Shown here: in pieces, positions 35,112 to 44,058 of the stretch
How positions within the stretch are numbered: the first letter of the stretch is position 1
Layout: the number at the start of each line of letters is the position of its first letter
Origin: DASUCS01 sp041166745
GTDB taxonomy: Bacteria; Actinomycetota; Acidimicrobiia; Acidimicrobiales; JACDCH01
NCBI GenBank assembly: GCA_041166745.1
Contig: JBEEGH010000034.1
Span: 248,001-312,000, forward strand
Direction: 5' to 3'
Length of the DNA stretch: 64,000 bases
The notes under the pieces: model-generated
What the model saw: the letters and a program-made list of their open reading frames with translations, nothing else
Told to the model about the DNA's origin: nothing
The model's database searches: none
Program-made: the position numbers and the translations under genes

Positions 35112-36385
35112 TATCCGGCCCTCATTGCGCTCGCCGGACCCGCCGGTAACACCAGTGTGAACGTCGAACCGTCGCCTTCGCGCGACGTGAGCTTGACCTC
35201 GCCGCCATGGTTGCCGGCGACGTGCCGGACGATGGCCAATCCGAGGCCGGTACCGCCCGTGTCTCGGCTTCGACCACGGTCGACGCGGTAGAAGCGTTCG
35301 AAGATGCGCTCGTGGTCGCGCGTCGGAATGCCGATGCCATGGTCTTCGATGTCGATGGCCACTCGGCCGCCGTCGGCTGAGACCGAGACGCGCACGTCGA
35401 CCGCCGATCCGGCGTCGCTGTATTTCACCGCGTTGTCGAGCAGGTTGTAGATCGCCGAGACGAGTTGTCTGCGGTCGCCCATCATCGTGAGATTGCGGCG
35501 GGCCTCGGCCACCCGTACCTCGATGCCCTGCTGCTCCGCCGCAGGACGCATGCGCTCGACGGCCTCGGCCACCACCAAGTGGACCGGCACCGGCTCGCGC
35601 AACGGCTCCTCTTCGGCTTCGATGCGGCTCAGCGCAAGCAGGTCGTCAATGGTTCGCCCGACACGAAAAGCCTCCGTCAGCATCCGCTCGGCGAGACGGC
35701 GGCTGATGTCGGCATCGTCTTCGGCCAGGAGTGTCTCGGCCAGCAGTCCGAGTGCGCCGATCGGCGTCTTCAACTCGTGACTGATGTTGGCCACGAAGTC
35801 GCGGCGCACGGCTTCCAGCCGGCGCCGCTCGGAGACGTCGTCGATCACCCCGAGTGCGCCAACGGTGCGCCGTTCATCGTCGAGGGGCGAAACCGTGACC
35901 ACGAGCGTGCGTCGAGGGGGGCCGAAAAGGTCGAGCGTCCGGGTGTCGCTGTTGCCGTCGAGCGCCTTGCGCAACATCTCCTCGATGGCCGCGCCGACGA
36001 GTGCGTCGCCGTGCCGGGCGGACGAGAACGTCGTGGCGGCTTGATTGCGGAACGTGACCTCGCCGTTCTCATCACAGATGACGACTCCCTGCGGGATGGT
36101 CTCGAGCGCTTGCGCCATGCGTCCGACAGCGACCGTCGCGTCTCCACGTCCGAGCACGGCAGAATCCACGGCTCGCTCCAGCCGGCCGAGGTTCTTGTCG
36201 AGGAACCGATGCTCGGTGGTCGACGGCGTTTCCTCGAGACGCAGTGACGCGTTCACGACGCGCCGCACGAGCCCGCGCCGAGCGCGCCACACCGTCAAGG
36301 CGATCGCGATGACGACGAACCCTGCAGCAACGGCGGCGGCGATCGCGAGGCTCTTCGAAACCGTCACAACTTCGGCCGAAATCAC
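35111..36385 (-). CDS. senX3: Sensor histidine kinase, SenX3/PhoR-like
   Basis: A 424-residue kinase read from a GTG. One N-terminal helix (LAIAAAVAAGFVVIAIALTV) is followed by a PAS domain (ETIPQGVVICDENGEVTFRN), HisKA with the acceptor His in FVANISHELKTPIGALGLLA, and HATPase motifs NLLDNAVKYSDAGS, EDHGIGIP and GGTGLGLAIVRHV. The layout of short anchor plus PAS is that of SenX3, whose signal comes through PstSCAB and PhoU rather than a large outside domain. It is coupled to regX3. Confidence 0.9.
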   Translation of the reverse strand: MISAEVVTVSKSLAIAAAVAAGFVVIAIALTVWRARRGLVRRVVNASLRLEETPSTTEHRFLDKNLGRLERAVDSAVLGRGDATVAVGRMAQALETIPQGVVICDENGEVTFRNQAATTFSSARHGDALVGAAIEEMLRKALDGNSDTRTLDLFGPPRRTLVVTVSPLDDERRTVGALGVIDDVSERRRLEAVRRDFVANISHELKTPIGALGLLAETLLAEDDADISRRLAERMLTEAFRVGRTIDDLLALSRIEAEEEPLREPVPVHLVVAEAVERMRPAAEQQGIEVRVAEARRNLTMMGDRRQLVSAIYNLLDNAVKYSDAGSAVDVRVSVSADGGRVAIDIEDHGIGIPTRDHERIFERFYRVDRGRSRDTGGTGLGLAIVRHVAGNHGGEVKLTSREGDGSTFTLVLPAGPASAMRAG

Positions 36386-36431
36386 TGCACTACCTTCTCA
36401 CGCCGCACGATCGCGAAAGCGCGCGCTTGGG

Positions 36432-37091
36432 TCAACGGACTTCAGCCGCGAGATGATCGGGATCCCCTGTGAGCAGGTACCGCAAGCGAGCGCCGATGAT
36501 CGTCGCGTGATCCCCGATTCGCTCGAGGGCCCGACCCGCCGCAAACGTGGTGATCGCGACGCGGGCCGCCTCCGGGCCCGTGAGCCGTAGGAGCTCGGCC
36601 AGCAGGCGCTCGTAGAACACGTCCATCGACCGGGCGGGCGTCGCCAGCTCGGTGGCAACCGCGAGGTCGAGCGTCGCCCACGCGCGCAATGCATCGCGAT
36701 AGCGGTCGATGACTTGGTCCGCCATGGAACGCAGGATGTCGTACGTCGGAGGGTTCGACGCGATGAGCTCATGATCGGGAGCGAGCTTGATGACTCGCAG
36801 TGCGAGATCGCCGATGCGTTCCAGCTCGGACAGCACGCGTAGCACCGAAACAATGAAACGCAGGTCGGATGCGACCGGGGCCTCGCGGCGTAGAAGGTCG
36901 TAGCACCGTTCGGTCAGCGACACGTTCATCGCGTCGATGTCATCGTCGGCCGCCAGCGCCACCGCGACGACGTCCGAGTCGCCGCGCTCGAGCACCTCGC
37001 GCATGCGCTCCAAGTTCTGATCGACACGTATCGCCATTAGCTCGACCTGCAACCGAAGCTGCTCGAGCTCGGCGGTGAACGCGGTGCGCAT
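36432..37091 (-). CDS. phoU: Phosphate transport system regulator PhoU
   Basis: A 219-residue protein from ATG 37091 (MRTAFTAELEQLRLQVELMA); the longer frame upstream runs into the end of pstB. Two PhoU helical repeats are seen: EVLERGDSDVVAVALAADDD with ELERIGDLALRVIKLAP in the first, and AGRALERIGDHATIIGARLR in the second, the E/DRIGD motif being the metal-binding signature. It links Pst transport to the SenX3-type kinase. It lies 16 bases from pstB and 46 from senX3. Confidence 0.93.
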   Translation of the reverse strand: MRTAFTAELEQLRLQVELMAIRVDQNLERMREVLERGDSDVVAVALAADDDIDAMNVSLTERCYDLLRREAPVASDLRFIVSVLRVLSELERIGDLALRVIKLAPDHELIASNPPTYDILRSMADQVIDRYRDALRAWATLDLAVATELATPARSMDVFYERLLAELLRLTGPEAARVAITTFAAGRALERIGDHATIIGARLRYLLTGDPDHLAAEVR

Positions 37092-37107
37092 GCGAGTCAC
37101 AGGTGCC

Positions 37108-38001
37108 TTAGCCGAATCTGCCGGTGACGTAATTCTCGGTGCGCTCGTCGGTCGGGTTCGCAAAGATCTTCTCGGTGCGATCGCACTCCACGAGCACACC
37201 GGTGCGTACATCGCTCGTTTCGTTGACCTCGGTGGTGAAGAAGGCGCAACGGTCGGAGATGCGAGCCGCCTGCTGCATGTTGTGGGTCACGATCACGATC
37301 GTGTAATCGAGCTTGATCTCCGACATCAGGTCTTCGATGCGCCCCGTGGCGATCGGATCGAGGGCCGAGCACGGCTCATCCATGAGGATGACCTCGGGGT
37401 TCACGGCGATGGCCCTCGCGATGCAGAGCCGTTGCTGCTGCCCGCCGGACAGACCGAGAGCGGATTTCTTCAGCCGATCCTTCACCTCGTCCCACAACGC
37501 CGACCGACGCAGGGCTTGCTCGACGATCTCGTCGAGATCGCCCTTCTGGCCGCCGATGCGCGGGCCGTAAGCGACGTTGTCGTAGATCGACTTCGGAAAC
37601 GGATTCGGCTTCTGGAACACCATGCCGATGCGCCGGCGCACCTCGACCGGGTTCACCTTGGGGTCGTACAGGTCGACACCGTGGTAGGTGAGCGTCCCCT
37701 CGACCCGAGCCCCGTCGATGAGGTCGTTCATACGATTGAAGCAACGCAACACCGTGGTCTTGCCGCAGCCCGACGGGCCGATGAAGGCGGTGACCTCGTG
37801 CTTGCGGATTGGCAGGCCAACATCTCGCACCGCCCGGAACGAGCCGTAGAAGACGGACAGGTCCTTCACGTCGAAGACGACCGGATAGTGGTCGTCGGCG
37901 GACGTGTTCTCGACCTTCGGCGTCACGTCGATCGTGAGATCGACATCGGGAACGTGTTGGATCTCGGTCTCGGTCTGGGTCACGTCGTGTCCTTCTTCCA
38001 T
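37108..38001 (-). CDS. pstB: Phosphate ABC transporter ATP-binding protein PstB
   Basis: About 297 residues. Walker A is FIGPSGCGKTTVLR, Q-loop MVFQKPNPFPKSIYDNV (PstB-specific PNPFP), signature LSGGQQQRLCIARAIA, Walker B VILMDEPCSALDP and the H-loop VTHNMQQAAR. It powers phosphate import with PstA and PstC. The start is uncertain: ATG 38001, GTG 37983 (with GAAGGA six bases ahead) or an outer one at 38022 that overlaps pstA. The N-terminal extension of about 40 acidic residues is longer than usual. Confidence 0.94.
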   Translation of the reverse strand: MEEGHDVTQTETEIQHVPDVDLTIDVTPKVENTSADDHYPVVFDVKDLSVFYGSFRAVRDVGLPIRKHEVTAFIGPSGCGKTTVLRCFNRMNDLIDGARVEGTLTYHGVDLYDPKVNPVEVRRRIGMVFQKPNPFPKSIYDNVAYGPRIGGQKGDLDEIVEQALRRSALWDEVKDRLKKSALGLSGGQQQRLCIARAIAVNPEVILMDEPCSALDPIATGRIEDLMSEIKLDYTIVIVTHNMQQAARISDRCAFFTTEVNETSDVRTGVLVECDRTEKIFANPTDERTENYVTGRFG

Positions 38002-38008
38002 ACGAATC

Positions 38009-38974
38009 TCAGCTCCGCACACTTGCGAAGCGAGCCGTGACGAACCGGGCGAGGAGCGTGAGCACCAAGACCATGACGATAAGGGTCAGTGCGGCGCCCC
38101 ACGCGAGTGGCTCGCCCCCGGGTTGGGTGGCGTTGGAGAAGATCTGGGTCGACAGGGCCGTGTTCTGCTGACCGAGCTGGTCAGCGAGGTGGGCCAGGCC
38201 CGGGAAGTGGCTGATCGAGCCGACCGTGAAGAGCAGCGGAGCCGTCTCCCCCGCCGCCCTGGCGAGCGCGAGCATGCAGCCGCTGGTGATGCCGGGGAGC
38301 GCGGCAGGCAGCACGACGCCGAGCGTGGTCCGCCAGGTTCGCGTTCCCAGCGCGGCGCTGGCCTCCCGGAGGTTGTCCGGAACCAGCTTGAGCATCTCTT
38401 CCGTCGAGCGCACGACGATCGGCAGCATCAAGCACGAGAGCGCCAGCCCTCCAGCGAATGTCGTGCGTTGATGGAAATGCAGCACCCACACGGTGTAGAT
38501 GAAGATGCCCATCACGACGGACGGGACGCCGGTCATCACGTCCGTCAAGAAGCGAATCGCCGAGGCCAACCGGCGCCGCTTGCCGTACTCGTTGAGGTAC
38601 ACCGCGCCCAGAATCCCGATCGGGATCGCGATCAGCGACGCCAAACCGGTGATGAAGAGCGTGCCGATGATCGCCGGCTGCATTCCGTAGACGACGGGAT
38701 CGGCCACCGCCCCGAACTTCTCCGCCAACGCGGCCGACGCGATGTCGGTGGGGATGTCGTTCGTGAACCAGTCGCCCCGCACGACGCCCTGCCCCTTCTG
38801 CACCACAACCAACATCACGGCGGCCAACGGGATGGCCGCAACGAAGAACGAAAGGATCATCGCCGAGGTGGCGGCGCGGTCCCTCCAACGACGGCCACGG
38901 GTGAGCGTGACCGTGAGCAGATCGAACTCGGCGTCGTCGAACGAAGGCGACGGCGGCGCCGCCAGCATCGACAT
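38009..38974 (-). CDS. pstA: Phosphate ABC transporter permease PstA
   Basis: A 321-residue membrane protein with six main helices (ATSAMILSFFVAAIPLAAVM, GTLFITGLASLIAIPIGILG and others). The permease EAA-type loop is SALGTRTWRTTLGVVLPAALPGITSG. The ATG overlaps the pstC stop by one base. It forms the channel with PstC. A cytoplasmic head of about 35 residues precedes helix 1. Confidence 0.93.
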   Translation of the reverse strand: MSMLAAPPSPSFDDAEFDLLTVTLTRGRRWRDRAATSAMILSFFVAAIPLAAVMLVVVQKGQGVVRGDWFTNDIPTDIASAALAEKFGAVADPVVYGMQPAIIGTLFITGLASLIAIPIGILGAVYLNEYGKRRRLASAIRFLTDVMTGVPSVVMGIFIYTVWVLHFHQRTTFAGGLALSCLMLPIVVRSTEEMLKLVPDNLREASAALGTRTWRTTLGVVLPAALPGITSGCMLALARAAGETAPLLFTVGSISHFPGLAHLADQLGQQNTALSTQIFSNATQPGGEPLAWGAALTLIVMVLVLTLLARFVTARFASVRS

Positions 38975-39945
38975 CAGGCCCCCTTCAAATTGCGGTCGAA
39001 CCTGATCACCAGCGCGCGAGCGCCGATGTTGATCACGACGGTGAGTACGAACAGCACGACGCCGAGCCCGATCAACGCAGCCTGGTAATCGCCGGACGAT
39101 TCATTCAGGTTGTGGGCGATGACCGAAGGCATCGCCTCGCCCTGTGCGAAGAGGTTGGCGACGATCTGCGGGCTGCCGCCGATCACGAGCGCGATGGCGA
39201 TCGTCTCACCCATCGCCCGACCGAGACCGAGCATCACCGCGCCGCTGATGCCGCTGGTGGAGTACGGCAGGACGACGCCCTTGATCATCTCCCAACGAGT
39301 GGCGCCGAGGGCCAAGGCGCCGTCTTTGTCATTGCGGGGAACGGTGAGGAACACCTCCCGAGTGATGGACGTGATGATCGGGGTGATCATCAGGCCGACG
39401 ATGAGGCCGGCGGTCATGAAGCTCTGGCCCGACAGGCTCGGGCCGAACACGCGGTTGAGCACCGGGATGGGATGCACGAAGTCGGCGATCGAGTTGTAGA
39501 TGCCCTTGATCTGCGGACGCAGCACCAGGAAGCCCCAGAGGCCGAACACGACCGATGGAACTGCCGCAAGGAGGTCCATCACCGTGGTGATCGCGCTACG
39601 GAGGCGGCGGGGCGCGACTTCGGTGACGAAGAGCGCGATGCCGATGCTGATCGGTACCGCAAGCACGACCGCGATGACCGACACGACGAACGTGCCGTAG
39701 ATGAACGCCAGCGCACCGAACTGACCTTGGTTCGGGTTCCAATCGGTGCTCGTCAGGTACGACAGGCCCATCTTTGCGAACGCCGGCCACGCGCGTTGCG
39801 TGGTCGAGAACACGATCGCCGCGAGGACGAGCAACGTCGTGAGCCCTGCCGCCAACGCGACGATTCGGAACGCCTTGTCCGCGCCAGCGCCCCGACCGTT
39901 TCCGGTCAGGGCGCTGTCGGTCTTTTCCTTGGTGGCGAGTGCCAC
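38974..39945 (-). CDS. pstC: Phosphate ABC transporter permease PstC
   Basis: A 323-residue membrane protein with about six to seven helices (IVALAAGLTTLLVLAAIVFS, VVSVIAVVLAVPISIGIALF). PstC family features are the GLWGFLVLRPQ region and the EAA-type loop ALGATRWEMIKGVVLPYSTSGISGA, shortened here. It follows pstS by only seven bases and is coupled to pstA. Confidence 0.93.
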   Translation of the reverse strand: MALATKEKTDSALTGNGRGAGADKAFRIVALAAGLTTLLVLAAIVFSTTQRAWPAFAKMGLSYLTSTDWNPNQGQFGALAFIYGTFVVSVIAVVLAVPISIGIALFVTEVAPRRLRSAITTVMDLLAAVPSVVFGLWGFLVLRPQIKGIYNSIADFVHPIPVLNRVFGPSLSGQSFMTAGLIVGLMITPIITSITREVFLTVPRNDKDGALALGATRWEMIKGVVLPYSTSGISGAVMLGLGRAMGETIAIALVIGGSPQIVANLFAQGEAMPSVIAHNLNESSGDYQAALIGLGVVLFVLTVVINIGARALVIRFDRNLKGA

Positions 39946-39952
39946 TCGACTC

Positions 39953-41062
39953 CTAGGTGGTGATCTGACTCAGTTGGTCGATGGCCTTCTGGGCCAACGC
40001 CGAGGGAAGTTGTGCGTAGCCGACGGTCTTCGCGAAACCTTGACCGTCCGTGAGGACGAAGTTGAGCCAACCCCTGAGCGCCTCCGCGACCGTGGCGTCG
40101 GTTTGCTTCTTGTACACGATGATCCACGTCGGCGACGTGATCGGATAGGCCGCGTCACCGGCTGCGTTCAGCGGGTTGTAGGTGAGGTCGGCGGCCACAT
40201 CCGCTCCGGCCAGAGCGGCGCTGGCACCGTCGAGGGTCGGAGCGACGAACTTGCCGGCGGCGTTCTTGATCGACGCGGTCTTCAGGCTGGCATTCACGGA
40301 GTCGGCGAGGTCGACGTACCCGATGGCGCCGTCCGTGGTCTTGACGATCGAGGCCACACCGCTGTTCTTCTCGGCGCCCTGCGTCGACGCCGGCCAGTTC
40401 ACCGTGTCACCCGAATCCAACGTCCAGACCGTCGGCGCCGCCGTCTTCAGGTACTTCGTGAAGTTGCTGGTCGTCCCCGAACCGTCCAATCGGTGCACGA
40501 CGGCGATCTTCGTCGACGGCAGGGGCACGCCCGCGTTGTCGGCTGCGATCTTCGGGTCGTTCCAGGTGGTGATGGTCGCCTGGAAGATGCCAGCGAGCAC
40601 GTCTGGACTGAGCTGGAGCTTGTCGAGACCGCTCACATTGAACGAAACGGTGATCGGCGCGCCCACCGTCGGGAAGTAGAGGACGTCGCCGCCCTTGAAG
40701 GTCGGCTTGTCGGTGTCCTTGATCAGGCTGTCAGTGCCCGCGAACTGCACGACCTGGTTGGCGAGGTCCTGCTTACCCGCCGACGACCCGCTCTTCGTGT
40801 AGTTCACGGTCACGCCCGATGCCTTCTTGGCGAACTCGGACTTGGCCTTCTGATCGAAGGCGTCCTGGAAGCTGGAACCGGACCCGTTGAGCGTGCCGGT
40901 GAGCTTGGAGTAGTCGATGCTCAGTCCCGCCGCGCTCGAGGACCTCGATCCGCTCGGGGTCGTGTTGGTGGTGGTCGTCTTGTTGTCGCTGCTACACGCC
41001 GCCCCGATGAGTGCAAGCGCCGCGACCAGTCCGAGTGCCCACAGTCGTCGTGTCTTGTGCAT
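39953..41062 (-). CDS. pstS: Phosphate-binding lipoprotein PstS
   Basis: A 369-residue lipoprotein. The signal peptide is LWALGLVAALALIGAACSSD, with the lipobox GAAC giving the acylated Cys. Phosphate-binding patterns are TGTLNGSGSSFQDAFDQKAK, NYTKSGSSAGKQDLANQVVQ and VVHRLDGSGTTSNFTKYLK, all with the Ser/Thr-Gly loops that hold phosphate. A Thr/Ser linker follows the Cys. It heads the pst genes and has a PHO box 40 bases upstream, inside the Nudix gene. Confidence 0.95.
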   Translation of the reverse strand: MHKTRRLWALGLVAALALIGAACSSDNKTTTTNTTPSGSRSSSAAGLSIDYSKLTGTLNGSGSSFQDAFDQKAKSEFAKKASGVTVNYTKSGSSAGKQDLANQVVQFAGTDSLIKDTDKPTFKGGDVLYFPTVGAPITVSFNVSGLDKLQLSPDVLAGIFQATITTWNDPKIAADNAGVPLPSTKIAVVHRLDGSGTTSNFTKYLKTAAPTVWTLDSGDTVNWPASTQGAEKNSGVASIVKTTDGAIGYVDLADSVNASLKTASIKNAAGKFVAPTLDGASAALAGADVAADLTYNPLNAAGDAAYPITSPTWIIVYKKQTDATVAEALRGWLNFVLTDGQGFAKTVGYAQLPSALAQKAIDQLSQITT

Positions 41063-41092
41063 GCGGGCAACCTACGGAGGGCGGGTTACCCC

Positions 41093-41521
41093 TCAACGGG
41101 AGCTGGGTGAACGAGAGGTGAACAGCAACAGAACGTTCGCCAGCACCTCAGCGTCGTGCGGATACGACAGCCGATCGACCGCCTCACCCACCGGGAGCCA
41201 CACGAGGTCGTCGATCTCGTCGTTGGCGACGAAGGGCCGAGAACCGACGACCGTCATGTCCCAGTACCGGACCACCTTGGGACGGCCCTTGCGGTCGACG
41301 TATCGGGTCGGGAGCAGCTCACGCCCGAGCGCGCAGCGCAGCCCCGTCTCCTCCTCGACCTCGCGCACCGCGCACTGCTCGTCGGTCTCGCCCGGGTCGC
41401 GCTTGCCCTTCGGCAGCGACCAGTCGTCGTAGCGGGGACGATGGACCACCGCGACCTCTGGGCCCCGCTCGCTGCTGCGGAGGACCACGCCTCCCGCGGC
41501 GCGCACGACGGCGGCCGTCAC
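41093..41521 (-). CDS. Nudix hydrolase, MutT1-like
   Basis: A 142-residue protein from a GTG that overlaps the ppk stop (GTGA). The Nudix box is GKRDPGETDEQCAVREVEEE plus TGL, intact (G-x5-E-x7-REUxEExGU). In mycobacteria a mutT1 gene stands next to ppk1; the present protein has only the Nudix domain and lacks the C-terminal histidine phosphatase domain of MutT1. Likely substrates are nucleotide di- or polyphosphates. The last 15 codons contain the PHO box of pstS. Confidence 0.88.
   Translation of the reverse strand: MTAAVVRAAGGVVLRSSERGPEVAVVHRPRYDDWSLPKGKRDPGETDEQCAVREVEEETGLRCALGRELLPTRYVDRKGRPKVVRYWDMTVVGSRPFVANDEIDDLVWLPVGEAVDRLSYPHDAEVLANVLLLFTSRSPSSR
41102..41123 (-). promoter_or_regulatory. 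PHO box upstream of pstS
   Basis: On the minus strand two 11-base direct repeats stand back to back: GTTCACCTCTC (41123-41113) then GTTCACCCAGC (41112-41102). GTTCACC at 11-base spacing is the unit bound by PhoP in Streptomyces and by RegX3-like regulators. A weaker third unit, GTTCTGTTGCT, precedes them (41134-41124). The site lies 40 bases before the pstS start, inside the Nudix coding end. Confidence 0.8.
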
Positions 41522-43593
41522 CGGTCGGAACGAACCTCGCGAACCGATGCCAGTTCTTGCAGGCGCAGGTGTGTGTCGTTCCCATCGACCGTCGGCACCT
41601 TCGACCATGCGCCATCGGGGCCCAACGTCCACGCGAGCACGTCGTCGGCCAAGTTCACCTCGAGGATCTGCCGCAATCGCGCCTGCAGCGGGTCGTCATC
41701 CACCTCGACCATCGCCTCGACGCGACGGTCGAGGTTGCGGGGCATCCAGTCGGCGGATCCGATGTAGTACGCGGCCGAACGAGGGCCGTTGCCGTTGCTG
41801 AACTCGAAGATGCGGGAGTGCTCGAGATACCGACCCACGATCGAGGTCACGCGGATGTTGTCGGACAACCCCGGAACGCCGGGACGGAGGCAACACATCC
41901 CGCGCACGACCATGTCGATGTGCACACCCGCCTGCGACGCGGTGTAGAGCGCCTCGATCATGTCGGGGTCGACGAGGCTGTTGATCTTCGCTCGGATGCG
42001 CCCGCTCCCGGGCCGTTCCGTCGCCGCCTTCGCCTCGTTGAGGATGAGCTCTTTCATACGCGGTCGCAGCGAATGGGGGGCAACGAGCAACTTCTGGTAC
42101 CGCACGTTGCGGCCATAGCCGGTCAGATAGTTGAAGAGGTGCGAGAGATCGGCACCGATCTCGTCGTCCGACGTGAACAAGCCGAGATCCTCGTACAGCT
42201 TGGCGGTGGTCGAGTTGTAGTTGCCAGTGCCGATGTGCACGTACCGGCGGATGCCATCGGGTTCATCGCGGACGACCAATGCCGTCTTGGTGTGCGTCTT
42301 CAAACCGACGAGCCCGTACACGACGTGCACGCCCGCCTCTTCGAGCGACTTGGCCCATTCGATGTTTGCCTGCTCGTCGCCGCGCGCCTTGAGCTCGACG
42401 AGCGCAGCCACCTGCTTGCCGCGCTCCGCCGCACGAATGAGGTAACGAACGATGGGGCTGTCGCCCGATGTGCGGTACAGCGTGAGTTTGATGGCCAGCA
42501 CCTGCGGATCGACAGCTGCTTGTCGAACGAATTCCTCCACGCTCGCCGCGAAGCTCTCGTACGGATGGTGCACGAGCACGTCGCGCTCGCGGAGCACGCT
42601 GAACACGTCGACCCGCTCGTCTTCGTCGACCACGAACGCCGCGGGCGTGACCGACGTGTACACGGGATCCTTGAGATCCGGACGGTCCAGGGCGTGCACC
42701 GCCATCAGACCCCCGAGGTCGAGCGGCGCGACCGTGAGGTAAATGTCGTCGTCCTCGAGATCGAGCTCTCGTTGGAGCAGATCGCGCACCACGTCGGTCG
42801 TGTCGGCATCGAATTCCAAGCGAACCGCGCGGCGGAACCGGCGACGGCGCAGCTCGAACTCCACGGCCGCGAGCAGGTCGTCGGCCTCTTCCTCTTCGAG
42901 AGTGAGGTCGGCATTGCGGGTGACGCGGAAGGCGTAGTCGTCGACGACCTCCATGCCGGGGAAGAGCTGCGGGAGGTGGGCGCCGATCACCTGCTCGAGG
43001 GGCACGAAGCGCTCGCCGTCGGGCAGGACGAGGAAGCGCGGCAACAACGGCGGCACCTTGACGCGAGCGAAGCGTCGTTGCGCCGTGACGGGATCGCGCA
43101 CGAGCACCGCAAGGTTCAACGACAGGTGCGAGATGTAGGGGAATGGGTGGCTGGGATCGACGGCGAGCGGTGTGAGCACGGGGAAGATGCGTTCCTCGAA
43201 GACCTCGTCGAGCGCCTTCACGTCCTCCTCGTCGAGCTCGGAGTACGAGCTGAAGATGATGCCGACACGGGCCAACGCAGGACACAACTGCTCCAAGAAG
43301 ATGCGCTCGGCCTGCTGCGTCTGCTCTTCGACGCGATCGCGGATTTCGAGCAGCTGTTGCGCCGGGGTTCGCCCGTCGGGTGTCGGGGCGACGATCCCCG
43401 CGGCCACCTGATCCTTCAGGCCGGCGACGCGAACCTGGAAGAACTCGTCGGTGTTCTGACTGAAGATCGCGAGGAACTTGGCTCGTTCGAGCAGTGGGAC
43501 GTCGTCGCGCTCCGCCAAGGCGAGCACCCGTGCATTGAAGTCCAGCCACGACAGCTCACGGTTGAGCAGCCGGGCGTCGATCTGGTCGGGCAC
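41518..43593 (-). CDS. ppk1: Polyphosphate kinase 1
   Basis: A 691-residue PPK1, full length. The N-terminus LLNRELSWLDFNARVLALAE and FLAIFSQNTDEFFQVRVAGL is the family start. Catalytic-domain landmarks are YRTSGDSPIVRYLIRAAERG with KQVAALVELKARGDEQANIE, VVYGLVGLKTHTKTALVVRD holding the autophosphorylated His, and GTGNYNSTTAKLYEDLGLFT. The second half has VRGMCCLRPGVPGLSDNI. It makes polyphosphate from ATP. It is coupled to the Nudix gene and leads into the phosphate-import genes. Confidence 0.96.
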   Translation of the reverse strand: MPDQIDARLLNRELSWLDFNARVLALAERDDVPLLERAKFLAIFSQNTDEFFQVRVAGLKDQVAAGIVAPTPDGRTPAQQLLEIRDRVEEQTQQAERIFLEQLCPALARVGIIFSSYSELDEEDVKALDEVFEERIFPVLTPLAVDPSHPFPYISHLSLNLAVLVRDPVTAQRRFARVKVPPLLPRFLVLPDGERFVPLEQVIGAHLPQLFPGMEVVDDYAFRVTRNADLTLEEEEADDLLAAVEFELRRRRFRRAVRLEFDADTTDVVRDLLQRELDLEDDDIYLTVAPLDLGGLMAVHALDRPDLKDPVYTSVTPAAFVVDEDERVDVFSVLRERDVLVHHPYESFAASVEEFVRQAAVDPQVLAIKLTLYRTSGDSPIVRYLIRAAERGKQVAALVELKARGDEQANIEWAKSLEEAGVHVVYGLVGLKTHTKTALVVRDEPDGIRRYVHIGTGNYNSTTAKLYEDLGLFTSDDEIGADLSHLFNYLTGYGRNVRYQKLLVAPHSLRPRMKELILNEAKAATERPGSGRIRAKINSLVDPDMIEALYTASQAGVHIDMVVRGMCCLRPGVPGLSDNIRVTSIVGRYLEHSRIFEFSNGNGPRSAAYYIGSADWMPRNLDRRVEAMVEVDDDPLQARLRQILEVNLADDVLAWTLGPDGAWSKVPTVDGNDTHLRLQELASVREVRSDR

Positions 43594-43622
43594 TCGTCCA
43601 GGTTACTGGTGGGTGCCAGCGG

Positions 43623-43907
43623 CTATTCGGGCTCGTCGTCGTCTGGAAGGCCGAGATCCCAGTCCAGGATCAGACGCTCACGCTCGGCGTCGCGCACGAC
43701 CCGCTCTCGATTCCGGCGGAACTGGGGATCGTGGGGCGGGAGCAACTCGAGCCTCGCCATGACCCGGGCCCGGAACTCGTCGATGATGGCCCGGTCACCG
43801 AAGTCGGAGTGCACTTCCCAGTGGGGCGCGACCGGACCGAGGTAGATCACCCGGACGTGTCCGCGAGGTGGCTCGTTGACCTCTGGTTCGGCGTTGGCCA
43901 TCGACAT
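43623..43907 (-). CDS. Conserved small hypothetical protein upstream of ppk1
   Basis: A 94-residue protein (MSMANAEPEVNEPPRGHVRV). The core VIYLGPVAPHWEVHSDFGDR and AIIDEFRARVMARLELLPPH is likely alpha/beta, and the tail is acidic (DWDLGLPDDDEPE). It precedes ppk1 by 29 bases on the same strand and is probably co-transcribed. No family is recognised. Confidence 0.6.
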   Translation of the reverse strand: MSMANAEPEVNEPPRGHVRVIYLGPVAPHWEVHSDFGDRAIIDEFRARVMARLELLPPHDPQFRRNRERVVRDAERERLILDWDLGLPDDDEPE

Positions 43908-44010
43908 GAGGGCGCAACTCTAGTGGCGCGACCCGCCGGCCCCTAACCGTGTCTTGACCTCCTCCTTACCCCCCGTCGTGTCCACTACCGATGGAATTCT
44001 CGTCCCCCTG

Positions 44011-44033
44011 GGAACCAATTCGGGCTTGGTTCC
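44011..44033. promoter_or_regulatory. 8-bp inverted repeat ahead of whiB
   Basis: GGAACCAA (44011-44018) and TTGGTTCC (44026-44033) pair perfectly across 7 bases. A TAGAAC hexamer that could be a -10 element follows at 44035-44040, and GGAGG lies just before the ATG at 44059. The palindrome overlaps the likely promoter, so an operator is the first guess. Confidence 0.45.
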
Positions 44034-44058
44034 GTAGAACACAACGATCGGAGGTCGG

